Shown: positions 28,430 through 33,586 of the stretch, piece after piece
How positions within the stretch are numbered: position 1 is the stretch's first letter
Layout: every line of letters starts with the position of its first letter
Virus record (IMG/VR): IMGVR_UViG_3300022871_000063
Coordinates: 1 to 33,586 of that record
Origin: a virus
Strand: one strand, 5' to 3'
DNA length: 33,586 nt
The notes under the pieces: generated by a model
What the model saw: the letters and a program-made list of their open reading frames with translations, nothing else
What the model was told of the DNA's origin: nothing
The model's database searches: none
Translations under genes and position numbers: made by a program

Positions 28430-28458
28430 ATTCTATCAAAATATCTGACACTTGTCAA
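28430..28458 (-). promoter_or_regulatory. Promoter in front of the HNH gene
   Basis: TTGACA (28453-28458), 17-base spacer, TAGAAT (28430-28435), TG one base before the -10. Start near 28423, about 20 bases before the HNH ATG. The -35 overlaps the last codons (LLDKCQIF) of the methyltransferase N-terminal part, so it may have arrived with the HNH gene. Confidence 0.75.
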
Positions 28459-29059
28459 GCAAATCTAATTTTATACCAACAATAAACACTCTCTCTCTGT
28501 TTTGTGGAACTCCAAAGTTTTTAGCATTTAAAACTTCAAAGTCGATTGCGTATCCACAGTCACAAAGTTCTTCACATATTCTTTCCATAGATTTGCCTCC
28601 ATCGTGGGAGAGTAATCCTTTAACATTCTCAGCAATAAAGTATTTTGGTTGTTTTGCTCTAAGTATGCGAGAAAATTGAAACCACATATTCCCACGCTCA
28701 TCTTCAAACCCTCCACGATTTCCTGCGATACTCCAGCTTTGACAAGGAACTCCGCCCACAAGCAAGTCGAAGTCTTCAAGTTCTTTTGGGTTGATTTTTG
28801 TAATGTCTCCATAGTTTTTGTGGTTAAAATGTTTTTTATAGACTTGGATTGCGTATTTGTCGATTTCGGAGAAACCAATACATAGTGGGGCTGTCCTGCT
28901 TGAAGGCAAAACATCATCTCCCATTTCGTTAGCAATCCTGTTCCCCCCTTCCCTGTCTTGCTCGATCGAGGTAAGTTGTTTATTGCTAATGTTTTCATAC
29001 GCTTGTTGTATTCCTAGCTCAAATCCTCCCATTCCAGAGAATAGTGATAGATATCTCAT
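28436..29059 (-). CDS. Cytosine-5 DNA methyltransferase, N-terminal half
   Basis: 207 residues ending in TGA. Motif I LSLFSGMGGFELGI (SAM binding), EIDKYAIQVYKKHF (motif II region), GDITKI, motif IV GGVPCQSWSIAG with the catalytic Cys, GFEDERGNMWF, motif VI FIAENVKGL, and motif VIII NFGVPQNRERVFIVGI. Between motifs I and II there is an extra stretch of about 40 residues (SNKQLTSIEQDREGGNRIAN). The target-recognition part and motifs IX-X are missing here but are found after the HNH gene. Phage enzymes of this kind usually shield DNA from restriction. Whether the two halves still assemble is open. Confidence 0.85.
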   Translation of the reverse strand: MRYLSLFSGMGGFELGIQQAYENISNKQLTSIEQDREGGNRIANEMGDDVLPSSRTAPLCIGFSEIDKYAIQVYKKHFNHKNYGDITKINPKELEDFDLLVGGVPCQSWSIAGNRGGFEDERGNMWFQFSRILRAKQPKYFIAENVKGLLSHDGGKSMERICEELCDCGYAIDFEVLNAKNFGVPQNRERVFIVGIKLDLLDKCQIF

Positions 29060-29061
29060 AA

Positions 29062-29247
29062 TTATTTTTCTAATACTTGTCTTATATATTCTCTTGAAAC
29101 TGAAAAGATTTTAGCTAGTCTAGCAGGGTAATACCTCTTAGGGTCATCTTTAAATAGACCTATAATTAAGTTCTTCTTTTCTTCTGATACATACTTCTTA
29201 TCGTTAAGTCTGCATCTTTCCCATCTCTTTGTGTGATTCACACTCAT
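29062..29247 (-). CDS. Small helix-turn-helix protein
   Basis: 61 residues. Basic start, then a predicted helix-turn-helix in the second half (YPARLAKIFSVSREYIRQVL) in which SVSREYI is the recognition-helix region. The N-terminal WERCRLNDKKYVSEEKKNLI is helical. It sits two bases ahead of the methyltransferase gene. It could be a small regulator or a resolvase/terminase partner; no family recognised. Confidence 0.6.
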   Translation of the reverse strand: MSVNHTKRWERCRLNDKKYVSEEKKNLIIGLFKDDPKRYYPARLAKIFSVSREYIRQVLEK

Positions 29248-29257
29248 AATACTTTTA

Positions 29258-29608
29258 TTAAATCATTATAGTTATTTCTATTCTTGGATTTTCCTTGTCA
29301 TAAAACTTTTCTACTTCTGCCTTTTGTATTTGGCTATCATCTTCCCATACAATTCCAGTTAGAGCATCCATTGAGAGTTTATGGTAGTTATCCCAATCTC
29401 TTTTTCTCTTATCACCAAAGTATAGCTTAACCTTTACGTCTATATCTATATCTAAAGGGTCTGACTGCCATTGTTCTTCTGCTTGTTCTTGATAGTCATT
29501 CTTAATATCCTTAGCCTTTTTGCTCATAAATCTCAACCCTAACTTCTTTGGAGATGAGAAATATATATTATTACTTGATAATGGCTTTCCTTTCAGTATT
29601 ATTTTCAT
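29258..29608 (-). CDS. rusA: Holliday junction resolvase, RusA family
   Basis: 116 residues, the normal RusA size. The start KIILKGKPLSSNNIYFSS matches the opening strand of the family. The catalytic core is KVKLYFGDKRKRDWDNYHKL then SMDALTGIVWEDDSQIQ, with the paired aspartates (DWDN and EDDSQ) that bind magnesium. RusA cuts four-way junctions made during phage recombination and before packaging. Ten bases separate it from the helix-turn-helix gene downstream. Confidence 0.9.
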   Translation of the reverse strand: MKIILKGKPLSSNNIYFSSPKKLGLRFMSKKAKDIKNDYQEQAEEQWQSDPLDIDIDVKVKLYFGDKRKRDWDNYHKLSMDALTGIVWEDDSQIQKAEVEKFYDKENPRIEITIMI

Positions 29609-29609
29609 C

Positions 29610-29906
29610 TTATGGTCTTAGTTGATTAAATATTTCATCTTTTTCTTCTTCGGTTGTTTTACTTCTATCATCTAGAATTTGATGGCAATACTGACATCCA
29701 ATAATCCACTGGTGATAGTCTGATAACAACTCAGGCTTACTTCTATACCATTCTCTAGGATATTTATGAGCTGGTGCAACTCCGAATGTTCTCATACAAC
29801 CTTTAAAATTCAACTCACAATAATTGATATTCATGTCCTCAGCTATTTCAGCGATCTTCTTTCTAGCCTCTATGTTTATCTTTCCTATTTTTCCTATCTT
29901 TTTCAT
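29610..29906 (-). CDS. Small HNH-like / zinc-binding nuclease-type protein
   Basis: 98 residues. CELNFKGCMRTFG, then APAHKYPREWYR, then WIIGCQYCHQILDD: four cysteines and conserved His arranged as in small phage HNH proteins (C-x4-C, AH, C-x2-CH). It lies between a conserved recombination-region gene and rusA, where NinG-type nucleases are found in other phages. The first 44 bases overlap the preceding gene. A later ATG (MNINYCEL) is an alternative start that would remove the overlap. Confidence 0.68.
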   Translation of the reverse strand: MKKIGKIGKINIEARKKIAEIAEDMNINYCELNFKGCMRTFGVAPAHKYPREWYRSKPELLSDYHQWIIGCQYCHQILDDRSKTTEEEKDEIFNQLRP

Positions 29907-30222
29907 TATATTCTTTTTGTTGTTGTTTACTAGGGAAAAGGATGTTAATCTCTAACCTTTCTCCTATAAGTTTTTCAAATACCTTTATGACCTTATCAAT
30001 TTCTTCTTTAGTAAGGTCTGCTGTGCTTTCTTTTCCATACATTACTTTTCCTATTAAGCGAAATGTATCTTTTAATAGGTATCTAGTGATAGGAACTTCT
30101 GTGGGATTTTTAATAAGCATATCCATAGTTTGCCCTAATGAGGTACATTCTTGTTCTATGATTTCAAACCATTTATGAATAGAGCTGTTCTGCGGAGTTG
30201 TTCTTTGGTCTTCTTTGTTCAT
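29863..30222 (-). CDS. Conserved phage protein of the recombination region
   Basis: 119 residues. RTTPQNSSIHKWFEIIEQEC, TMDMLIKNPTEVPITRYLLK, GKVMYGKESTADLTKEEIDK and ERLEINILFPS make up a pattern found in many phages near recombination and replication genes (QxxxxHxxxxxL...EVPxTxxxxK...GKESTxxLTxxExxxV...PFPS). The family has no assigned role that can be stated with confidence; NinB-like function is one possibility. Start context TAACCCTTATGAACAAAG repeats that of the gene at 26061-26255. The C-terminal tail is highly charged. Confidence 0.65.
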   Translation of the reverse strand: MNKEDQRTTPQNSSIHKWFEIIEQECTSLGQTMDMLIKNPTEVPITRYLLKDTFRLIGKVMYGKESTADLTKEEIDKVIKVFEKLIGERLEINILFPSKQQQKEYNEKDRKNRKDKHRG

Positions 30223-30231
30223 AAGGGTTAT

Positions 30232-30462
30232 TTAAAAATTAAATTTAACTTCCCAACCATTAGGATATAACTCATCAAATTTTTTTGAATGATAATTAGA
30301 TACGGAGTCTTGTTTTACCCATCTAGGTGATGATGAAGTTCCTTTAATAATTACTTCTCCATTTTTATCATAAACCTCGTAATTATAGTTAGGAGTTTCA
30401 AATCCAGTTTCAGATGTTGGATTTATATTTACGATTCTACATATTAAAATTGTTTTACTCAT
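30232..30462 (-). CDS. Small hypothetical beta protein
   Basis: 76 residues from the ATG at 30460-30462, context AAACTATATG. The longer open frame upstream overlaps the Cys-rich gene and is not needed. Mostly beta (ILICRIVNINPTSETGFETP, YEVYDKNGEVIIKGTSSS) with a C-terminal DELYPNGWEVKF. No family recognised. Confidence 0.55.
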   Translation of the reverse strand: MSKTILICRIVNINPTSETGFETPNYNYEVYDKNGEVIIKGTSSSPRWVKQDSVSNYHSKKFDELYPNGWEVKFNF

Positions 30463-30475
30463 ATAGTTTAGGGGG

Positions 30476-30622
30476 TTAGTTAATTTCAATAAATTCTTTG
30501 CACTCTTCTCCACCTTCAAATTCTGCGTAACATTGGCAAAATTCATTAGGTTCTGCTTTATACCGATAACATTCTTCTTTTTTAGGGCAATCTTCTTTTG
30601 CACACATTGATATATCAGGCAT
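30476..30622 (-). CDS. Cys-rich 48-residue phage peptide
   Basis: ATG at 30620-30622. The product begins MPDISMCAKEDCPKKEECYR and continues FCQCYAEFEGGEECKEF. Six cysteines. The MPDISMC..CP...CYR pattern is a recurrent small phage protein, usually near recombination genes, with no known role. It follows the structured RNA region directly. Confidence 0.65.
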   Translation of the reverse strand: MPDISMCAKEDCPKKEECYRYKAEPNEFCQCYAEFEGGEECKEFIEIN

Positions 30623-30652
30623 ATACTTATTTTTAATTATAATTTACTTTCG

Positions 30653-30799
30653 CCAGTGTTATACATATAGTCGACTACCCTATGGATTTCTACCATACTC
30701 GCTTTAGGAGATAGGCTTCTTGTATAACATCTGGTGGAAATAAACTATCTTAGATAGCCCTACGAGCTCACACAATGCCCGTAGAGCTGTTTATACTCC
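30653..30799 (-). ncRNA. Two-domain structured RNA candidate
   Basis: On the minus-strand transcript, the 5' domain (30799-30736) is a three-way junction: the outer stem GGAG(U)AUAAAC/GUUUAUUUCC encloses a 12-bp hairpin AGCUCUACGGGC/GCUCGUAGGGCU with a 9-base loop and a second short hairpin UAUC/GAUA. One base later the 3' domain (30734-30653) is closed by CCAG(A)UGUUAUAC/GUAUAACACUGG, with smaller helices inside (UAUGG/CCAUA). The G-U pairs make sense on the minus strand only. No protein frame longer than about 20 codons with an ATG is present. No RNA family recognised. Confidence 0.6.
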
Positions 30800-30816
30800 T
30801 TTTAGGTAGTTATGTA

Positions 30817-31371
30817 TTAAAAGGGTACTTCGTCTACGTTTACCTCACTTTCCTCAACTTTTCCTTCTGTGCTTTCTTCTTTCTTTTTAACAGAGGATTT
30901 TTCTTTTTCTTCTGCGGTTAGTGGAGTAAGTTCATCAGTAATAGAAAGATAATTTGCGATATTATCGTAAGTCTTATCTCCAACTTGATTAGGCTCAATC
31001 ATAATTCTAATCTGCTTTCCAATCATGTCATTCATAAAGTCCTTGTTGAATGTTGCTTCTTCTTCTGGTTCAAGTTCTCTCTTTAAGATTGCTTCAATAA
31101 TGTTGTATAGGTCATTCTTCCCTTTCTTACTAATGTAAAGAAAAGTAGGAATAAAATTAGCCCATACGCTTCTACCTCTTAAATCATTCTCTCCGTCTTT
31201 ACCATTAAGTAAAGTGAATTGAACAGCGAAGTTCTTATCTCCTGGTTCTGCAAACTTTCCCTTAGCGTCTACTAAGTTAATATCCAAGATTTGAGCTTGG
31301 TAAATATCCTTTGGAATTGGAGGATATTCTTTTTTCTCTTTTTTCTCTATCACGATTTCTTCATTAATCAT
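30817..31371 (-). CDS. Single-stranded DNA-binding-type protein
   Basis: 184 residues from the ATG at 31369-31371; a GTG 21 bases upstream is possible. KEYPPIPKDIYQAQILDINL and NFAVQFTLLNGKDGENDLRG form an OB-type beta barrel as in phage ssDNA-binding or DUF669-like proteins. After residue 140 it is charged and disordered and ends EVNVDEVPF, resembling the acidic DDIPF tip through which SSB recruits partner proteins. It lies after the Gp157 gene, as in many phage recombination operons. It is followed by the structured RNA. Confidence 0.7.
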   Translation of the reverse strand: MINEEIVIEKKEKKEYPPIPKDIYQAQILDINLVDAKGKFAEPGDKNFAVQFTLLNGKDGENDLRGRSVWANFIPTFLYISKKGKNDLYNIIEAILKRELEPEEEATFNKDFMNDMIGKQIRIMIEPNQVGDKTYDNIANYLSITDELTPLTAEEKEKSSVKKKEESTEGKVEESEVNVDEVPF

Positions 31372-31399
31372 ATTATTTTTAGGCTTAAACACCTTTTAA

Positions 31400-31882
31400 T
31401 TATTTAATTTGTAGATTTTGTTTAACAATTAATTCTGCACCATCTATTGATCGACCTTCTTTGATGGCTTTTTTAATTGCAGTCTTATCTACTGAGACAC
31501 TTACTATTTCTTTAGTAAACTCTTCTGGGATAATAGAGTCATCAAGAATTGAAACTGCTTCTGATTTTCTAAATGACAATTTAGCTACTTCCGTTTCTAG
31601 TTCTTTTGTCTCTGTTTTCAGTAAAGTGTAAGAAAGGTAATTCTTCATTTTTTCGCCTCTAAGGTCATATCCCTTCTTCAAAGCAGTCAATCTATCAATC
31701 TCGCTCTTAATCGCCTCAGAAGTCAATTCTAGGCTTCTGCGATACCTTACAATGTTATTAGCTTTCTCTTTAAAGTCCATTTTAATAGAATCGAGATATT
31801 CTGTGAGTGTTTCGTCATCTTGTTCCATCTCTTCAACTTTCATTAAAGCCTCCGAGATTTCATATAAGCTTATTTTATCCAT
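31400..31882 (-). CDS. Gp157-family protein
   Basis: 160 residues. The pattern of the Siphovirus Gp157 family is clear: MDKISLYEISEALMKVEEME, a helical middle containing KANNIVRYRRSLELTSEAIK and SEIDRLTALKKGYDLRGEKM, KNYLSYTLL, then a beta segment KLSFRKSEAV and PEEFTKEIVSVSVDKTAIK, ending AELIVKQNLQIK. Members of the family sit by ssDNA-binding and annealing proteins in many phages and were linked to phage resistance in Streptococcus. The biochemical role is not settled. No recombinase was seen next to it; it may lie beyond the right edge. Confidence 0.88.
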   Translation of the reverse strand: MDKISLYEISEALMKVEEMEQDDETLTEYLDSIKMDFKEKANNIVRYRRSLELTSEAIKSEIDRLTALKKGYDLRGEKMKNYLSYTLLKTETKELETEVAKLSFRKSEAVSILDDSIIPEEFTKEIVSVSVDKTAIKKAIKEGRSIDGAELIVKQNLQIK

Positions 31883-31891
31883 GTTTTTAAT

Positions 31892-32128
31892 TTAATTTAT
31901 TAGTTCAAATGCACTTATTGGAATCACAGTTAGCTTGGGCGTGTTTCCAAATTTCTTACTTGGATAGTTTAATGCTCGACCTTTAGACATTTTATATATC
32001 CCTGGAAATGTTCTCTCTCCGTTTAGGTTTTCATATAGGATTTCTACTTCTAGGTCTTCCTTTATTAATGAAGTTTTTATTCCTACGCTTTGGGTGTTAA
32101 ATATAGGGACTCTAATTTGTACTTTCAT
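31892..32128 (-). CDS. Small beta-rich hypothetical protein
   Basis: 78 residues. Alternating strands (KVQIRVPIFNTQSVGIKTSL, DLEVEILYENLNGERTFPGI) and a basic loop (KGRALNYPSKKFGNTPK). No family recognised. The start lies 17 bases inside the zinc-protein gene, the stop ten bases before the Gp157 gene. Confidence 0.58.
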   Translation of the reverse strand: MKVQIRVPIFNTQSVGIKTSLIKEDLEVEILYENLNGERTFPGIYKMSKGRALNYPSKKFGNTPKLTVIPISAFELIN

Positions 32129-32309
32129 CTTTTTTTTCTAATTCAATTAAAGTTTGTTCTTCTACTACATTAGCCCATCTTTCGTTTTGTTCGTGTTCTA
32201 TTTCTTCTGGGTCAAATTCTTCTATTCCACAATGTTCTTTACAGTCTGGGCATATCATTAGGTCTTCTGCTTCGCCCATATCTGCTCCACAACAATTTGA
32301 TATTTTCAT
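32112..32309 (-). CDS. Small zinc-ribbon protein with acidic tail
   Basis: 65 residues. SNCCGADMGEAEDLMICPDC followed by KEHCG gives a typical zinc ribbon (NCCGA...CPDCxxHC), common in small phage and cellular proteins. The second half is strongly acidic and helical (EEFDPEEIEHEQNERW). No function assigned. Confidence 0.7.
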   Translation of the reverse strand: MKISNCCGADMGEAEDLMICPDCKEHCGIEEFDPEEIEHEQNERWANVVEEQTLIELEKKDESTN

Positions 32310-32365
32310 ATAATTTTATTTTATCCATTTTAAATCCACCAAACTCATCATATTCTACTTTCATA

Positions 32366-32644
32366 TTATTTCTTTAACAATTTAGCAATATGAGCTTCAG
32401 AGTCTTGGATAACCTTAACAACATCTTTTAGCACTTTCATTTTGTTGTCTTTTTGTCGGCTAGGAGCGTTTTGAACCCAATCATTGAGCATTGACTCCAA
32501 TGAAGCGAAGTATCCATTGATTTCCCACTTAAAACCTATCCCTTTTTTTCCTTGGAAATCTCCTTTAGGAACTTTAAGCTCAAGTGTGTAGTTATTGTCT
32601 TCACATTTGAATCTTGTTTCTTCATCTATTTTTATATAATTCAT
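32366..32644 (-). CDS. Early-region hypothetical protein
   Basis: 92 residues from the ATG at 32642-32644; a longer frame to 32680 would run into the hairpin. NYIKIDEETRFKCEDNNYTL and GIGFKWEINGYFASLESMLN form a beta half that resembles a family of small phage proteins (DUF5405-like opening NYIxID). The end is a helix (VLKDVVKVIQDSEAHIAKLL). Function unknown. Confidence 0.6.
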   Translation of the reverse strand: MNYIKIDEETRFKCEDNNYTLELKVPKGDFQGKKGIGFKWEINGYFASLESMLNDWVQNAPSRQKDNKMKVLKDVVKVIQDSEAHIAKLLKK

Positions 32645-32659
32645 AATTTTTTTTATCGG

Positions 32660-32707
32660 AGACAACGACACTCTATCCAAAGGGCTTCAAATAAAGTGTC
32701 TGTGTCT
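32660..32707 (-). promoter_or_regulatory. Long hairpin in an early intergenic gap
   Basis: GACACTTTAT pairs with ATAGAGTGTC (10 bp, one G-U), extended outward by AGACA/TGTCT, with a 14-base loop. It fills most of the 70-base gap between two small genes, 16 bases before the downstream ATG. No U-run, so not a standard terminator; an attenuator or RNase III-type processing site is possible. Confidence 0.5.
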
Positions 32708-32714
32708 TACCCTT

Positions 32715-32909
32715 TTAATTAAGTTCTTCTTCTTGTGCTGAGATAAAAGCGTTTGGATATTTGTTTATATCTCTTAGCTCTAGGTCTTCTTTCTTCTCCC
32801 ATTGTTTCATTGATCCTATCCATTCTAGTCTTCCGTTAGGAGTCTCCCCACAGATTTGAAGTCCTGCTTTGAAGTTGTCTTGTAAATCTCTTGCTTTTGT
32901 TATTTTCAT
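32715..32909 (-). CDS. Small early protein, first gene after the right-hand promoter
   Basis: 64 residues (KITKARDLQDNFKAGLQICG, then WIGSMKQWEKKEDLELRDIN). No family recognised. Its ATG is preceded by AGAAAGGAACAATT, one of the few good Shine-Dalgarno sequences in the window, and it is the first gene downstream of the promoter at 32957-32985. This makes its start unusually secure. Confidence 0.6.
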   Translation of the reverse strand: MKITKARDLQDNFKAGLQICGETPNGRLEWIGSMKQWEKKEDLELRDINKYPNAFISAQEEELN

Positions 32910-32956
32910 AATTGTTCCTTTCTAGCTTTAGTTTGTTATATTATTACTACTATTAG

Positions 32957-32985
32957 ATACTATCAAATATTTCATTACTTGTCAA
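32957..32985 (-). promoter_or_regulatory. Promoter for the early replication genes
   Basis: TTGACA (32980-32985), 17-base spacer, TAGTAT (32957-32962), with TG one base before the -10. Start near 32950, 40 bases before the first ATG. As in the promoters at 27474 and 28430, the -35 is embedded in ACTTGACAAG/GCTTGACAAG and overlaps the 3' end of the gene upstream. Confidence 0.72.
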
Positions 32986-33097
32986 GTCCTTCTGTGGATA
33001 GCTTTTTAAACCTATCTCCTAGAGAGCCTATAGACTTTCTTTTAAGGTTAGTATGATCCATTACTGATTTAATGTTTTTTATTTCTTGTGTTTCCAT
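32975..33097 (-). CDS. 40-residue basic peptide
   Basis: ATG at 33095-33097 overlaps the stop of the YopX-family gene by one base (TAATG). The product METQEIKNIKSVMDHTNLKR then KSIGSLGDRFKKLSTEGLDK is basic and helical. Its last codons contain the -35 box of the next promoter. No family recognised. Confidence 0.48.
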   Translation of the reverse strand: METQEIKNIKSVMDHTNLKRKSIGSLGDRFKKLSTEGLDK

Positions 33098-33438
33098 TAT
33101 AAGAGTTCTTTATTTTTATAAATATTTCCCATAATTTCAACATTATCTCCAATACAGAAAGTATCAATTAAATCTTCTTCTGTTGCATCTAAAAACTTTC
33201 CTTTAAACCCTCCATCTCTGAAAATTACTTCCCCAGACACTGTGGCATAAACTCCTCTAACCAAATCCCCCTCAAATATTTCTTCTCCTTTAGCATCCTT
33301 CATCCCTGTGGACATAAAAATATCCTCTGCGTTTCTAACTCTTCTTTGCATTTTAGGGTCATCCACTAATCTAGTCAATGAAAAGTATGCAAATATTTTT
33401 AAATCTTCATCCCAAATTCTAAATGTTGGTGTCTTCAT
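33097..33438 (-). CDS. YopX-family protein
   Basis: 113 residues. TFRIWDEDLKIFAYFS opens the YopX pattern, followed by FMSTGMKDAKGEEIFEGDLV (the signature xxTGLKDKxGKxIYEGDIV), the beta barrel (SGEVIFRDGGFKGKF) and the closing NVEIMGNIYKNKELL. The family is frequent in phages of Gram-positive and other bacteria; its function is unknown. It lies just before the early promoter. Confidence 0.88.
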   Translation of the reverse strand: MKTPTFRIWDEDLKIFAYFSLTRLVDDPKMQRRVRNAEDIFMSTGMKDAKGEEIFEGDLVRGVYATVSGEVIFRDGGFKGKFLDATEEDLIDTFCIGDNVEIMGNIYKNKELL

Positions 33439-33448
33439 TTTTTTATTT

Positions 33449-33586
33449 TTAATATTTTAATTTTTCTTTTAACTCCTTTAACTTTTCCTGTCCTTTTTTT
33501 CTATCCTCTGGTGTCAATTTTTCTTTCCACACTATTTGAGGATTTTCTAATTGCAAAGCTTTCCTTTCTTGTAATTGAACAAGTTT
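33449..33586 (-). CDS. C-terminal end of a gene cut by the right edge
   Basis: Open from the edge for 45 residues to a TAA at 33449-33451. The tail is charged and helical (WKEKLTPEDRKKGQEKLKEL). The beginning lies outside the window, so the protein cannot be named. Ten bases separate it from the YopX-family gene. Confidence 0.55.
   Translation of the reverse strand, partial: KLVQLQERKALQLENPQIVWKEKLTPEDRKKGQEKLKELKEKLKY

Noticed and set aside
27950-28470. Group I intron explanation for the HNH gene inside the methyltransferase
   Set aside because: After subtracting the 408-base HNH gene only about 110 bases remain between the conserved methyltransferase segments, too few for a ribozyme core, and the C-terminal part does not continue in a single frame.
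28528-28998. 156-codon minus-strand frame inside the methyltransferase N-terminal half
   Set aside because: It is a shifted reading of the methyltransferase; all conserved motifs lie in the other frame.
30463-30603. N-terminal extension of the 76-residue gene upstream of its ATG
   Set aside because: The extension overlaps the Cys-rich peptide gene in another frame, and that peptide has a recognisable pattern; the ATG at 30462 with its AAACTATATG context is preferred.
32239-32364. 41-codon minus-strand frame starting just after the 92-residue gene
   Set aside because: It has a plausible ATG right after a stop, but 71 of its 126 bases lie inside the zinc-ribbon gene, whose motif is clear; the peptide resembles nothing known.
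1-33586. Plus-strand genes
   Set aside because: Plus-strand open frames are short, rich in Leu, Ser and Phe, and lie opposite well-supported minus-strand genes; none has a recognisable motif.
1-33586. Recoded UGA (Gracilibacteria- or Mycoplasma-like code)
   Set aside because: Several genes end in TGA overlapping the next ATG (for example at 24555, 25139, 25465, 25885, 26061), which shows UGA acting as stop.
1-33586. tRNA genes, CRISPR arrays, integrase and attachment sites
   Set aside because: No cloverleaf, spaced direct repeats, recombinase gene or paired att-like repeats were recognised by eye; a tRNAscan or minced run would be decisive.

Overview
This is a 33.6-kb stretch of an AT-rich, tailed double-stranded DNA phage genome (or prophage), with every supportable gene on the minus strand, so transcription runs from the right end to the left. 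The gene set points to a podovirus-like particle: terminase large subunit, a large portal, scaffold, N4-gp56-type major capsid protein, a gp4-like adaptor, a P22 gp10-like tail hub, and large low-complexity internal proteins. No sheath, tape measure or tail-tube gene is visible. The host is uncertain. Promoters of sigma-70 form (TTGACA-17-TAnnnT, often with TGn before the -10) argue for a bacterium with a standard housekeeping sigma factor, yet most genes lack a Shine-Dalgarno sequence. UGA serves as a stop, shown by several ATGA overlaps.

Right to left. (1) 33586-28436 is an early replication/recombination region: a truncated gene, a YopX-family protein, Gp157-like protein, an OB-type ssDNA-binding protein with an acidic tip, a strongly folded non-coding stretch, RusA resolvase, a small HNH-type protein, and the N-terminal half of a cytosine-5 DNA methyltransferase. 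(2) 28403-27492 holds an HNH endonuclease sitting inside the methyltransferase, followed by the methyltransferase C-terminal half, which itself needs a -1 shift at A_AAA_AAC. (3) 27374-26768 is the likely lysis module: a membrane anchor joined by a second -1 frame change to a lytic transglycosylase domain, then a 30-residue membrane peptide. (4) 26763-24174 is a tightly coupled run of very small genes, one carrying a GC-rich Ala repeat. (5) From a promoter at 24140-24169 the packaging and head genes run to 17581, ending in a GroES-like co-chaperonin just after the capsid gene. A predicted pseudoknot lies between those two. (6) A promoter at 17531-17559 precedes an HNH gene and a sugar cassette: two glycosyltransferases, a GDP-mannose 4,6-dehydratase, a sugar C-methyltransferase, a cupin and a DegT aminotransferase. 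(7) 10972-1 carries the adaptor, tail hub, receptor-binding-type proteins, a third HNH gene, two large internal or ejection-type proteins and a truncated tail fibre.

The most unusual elements are the sugar synthesis/transfer cassette embedded among virion genes, two strongly folded RNA regions (30653-30799 and 18132-18181), the split and frameshifted methyltransferase, the frameshifted endolysin, and a recurring AAACTCTATG-type translation-start context. No stretch over 300 bases lacks a gene. No tRNA, CRISPR array, integrase or clear intrinsic terminator was seen.
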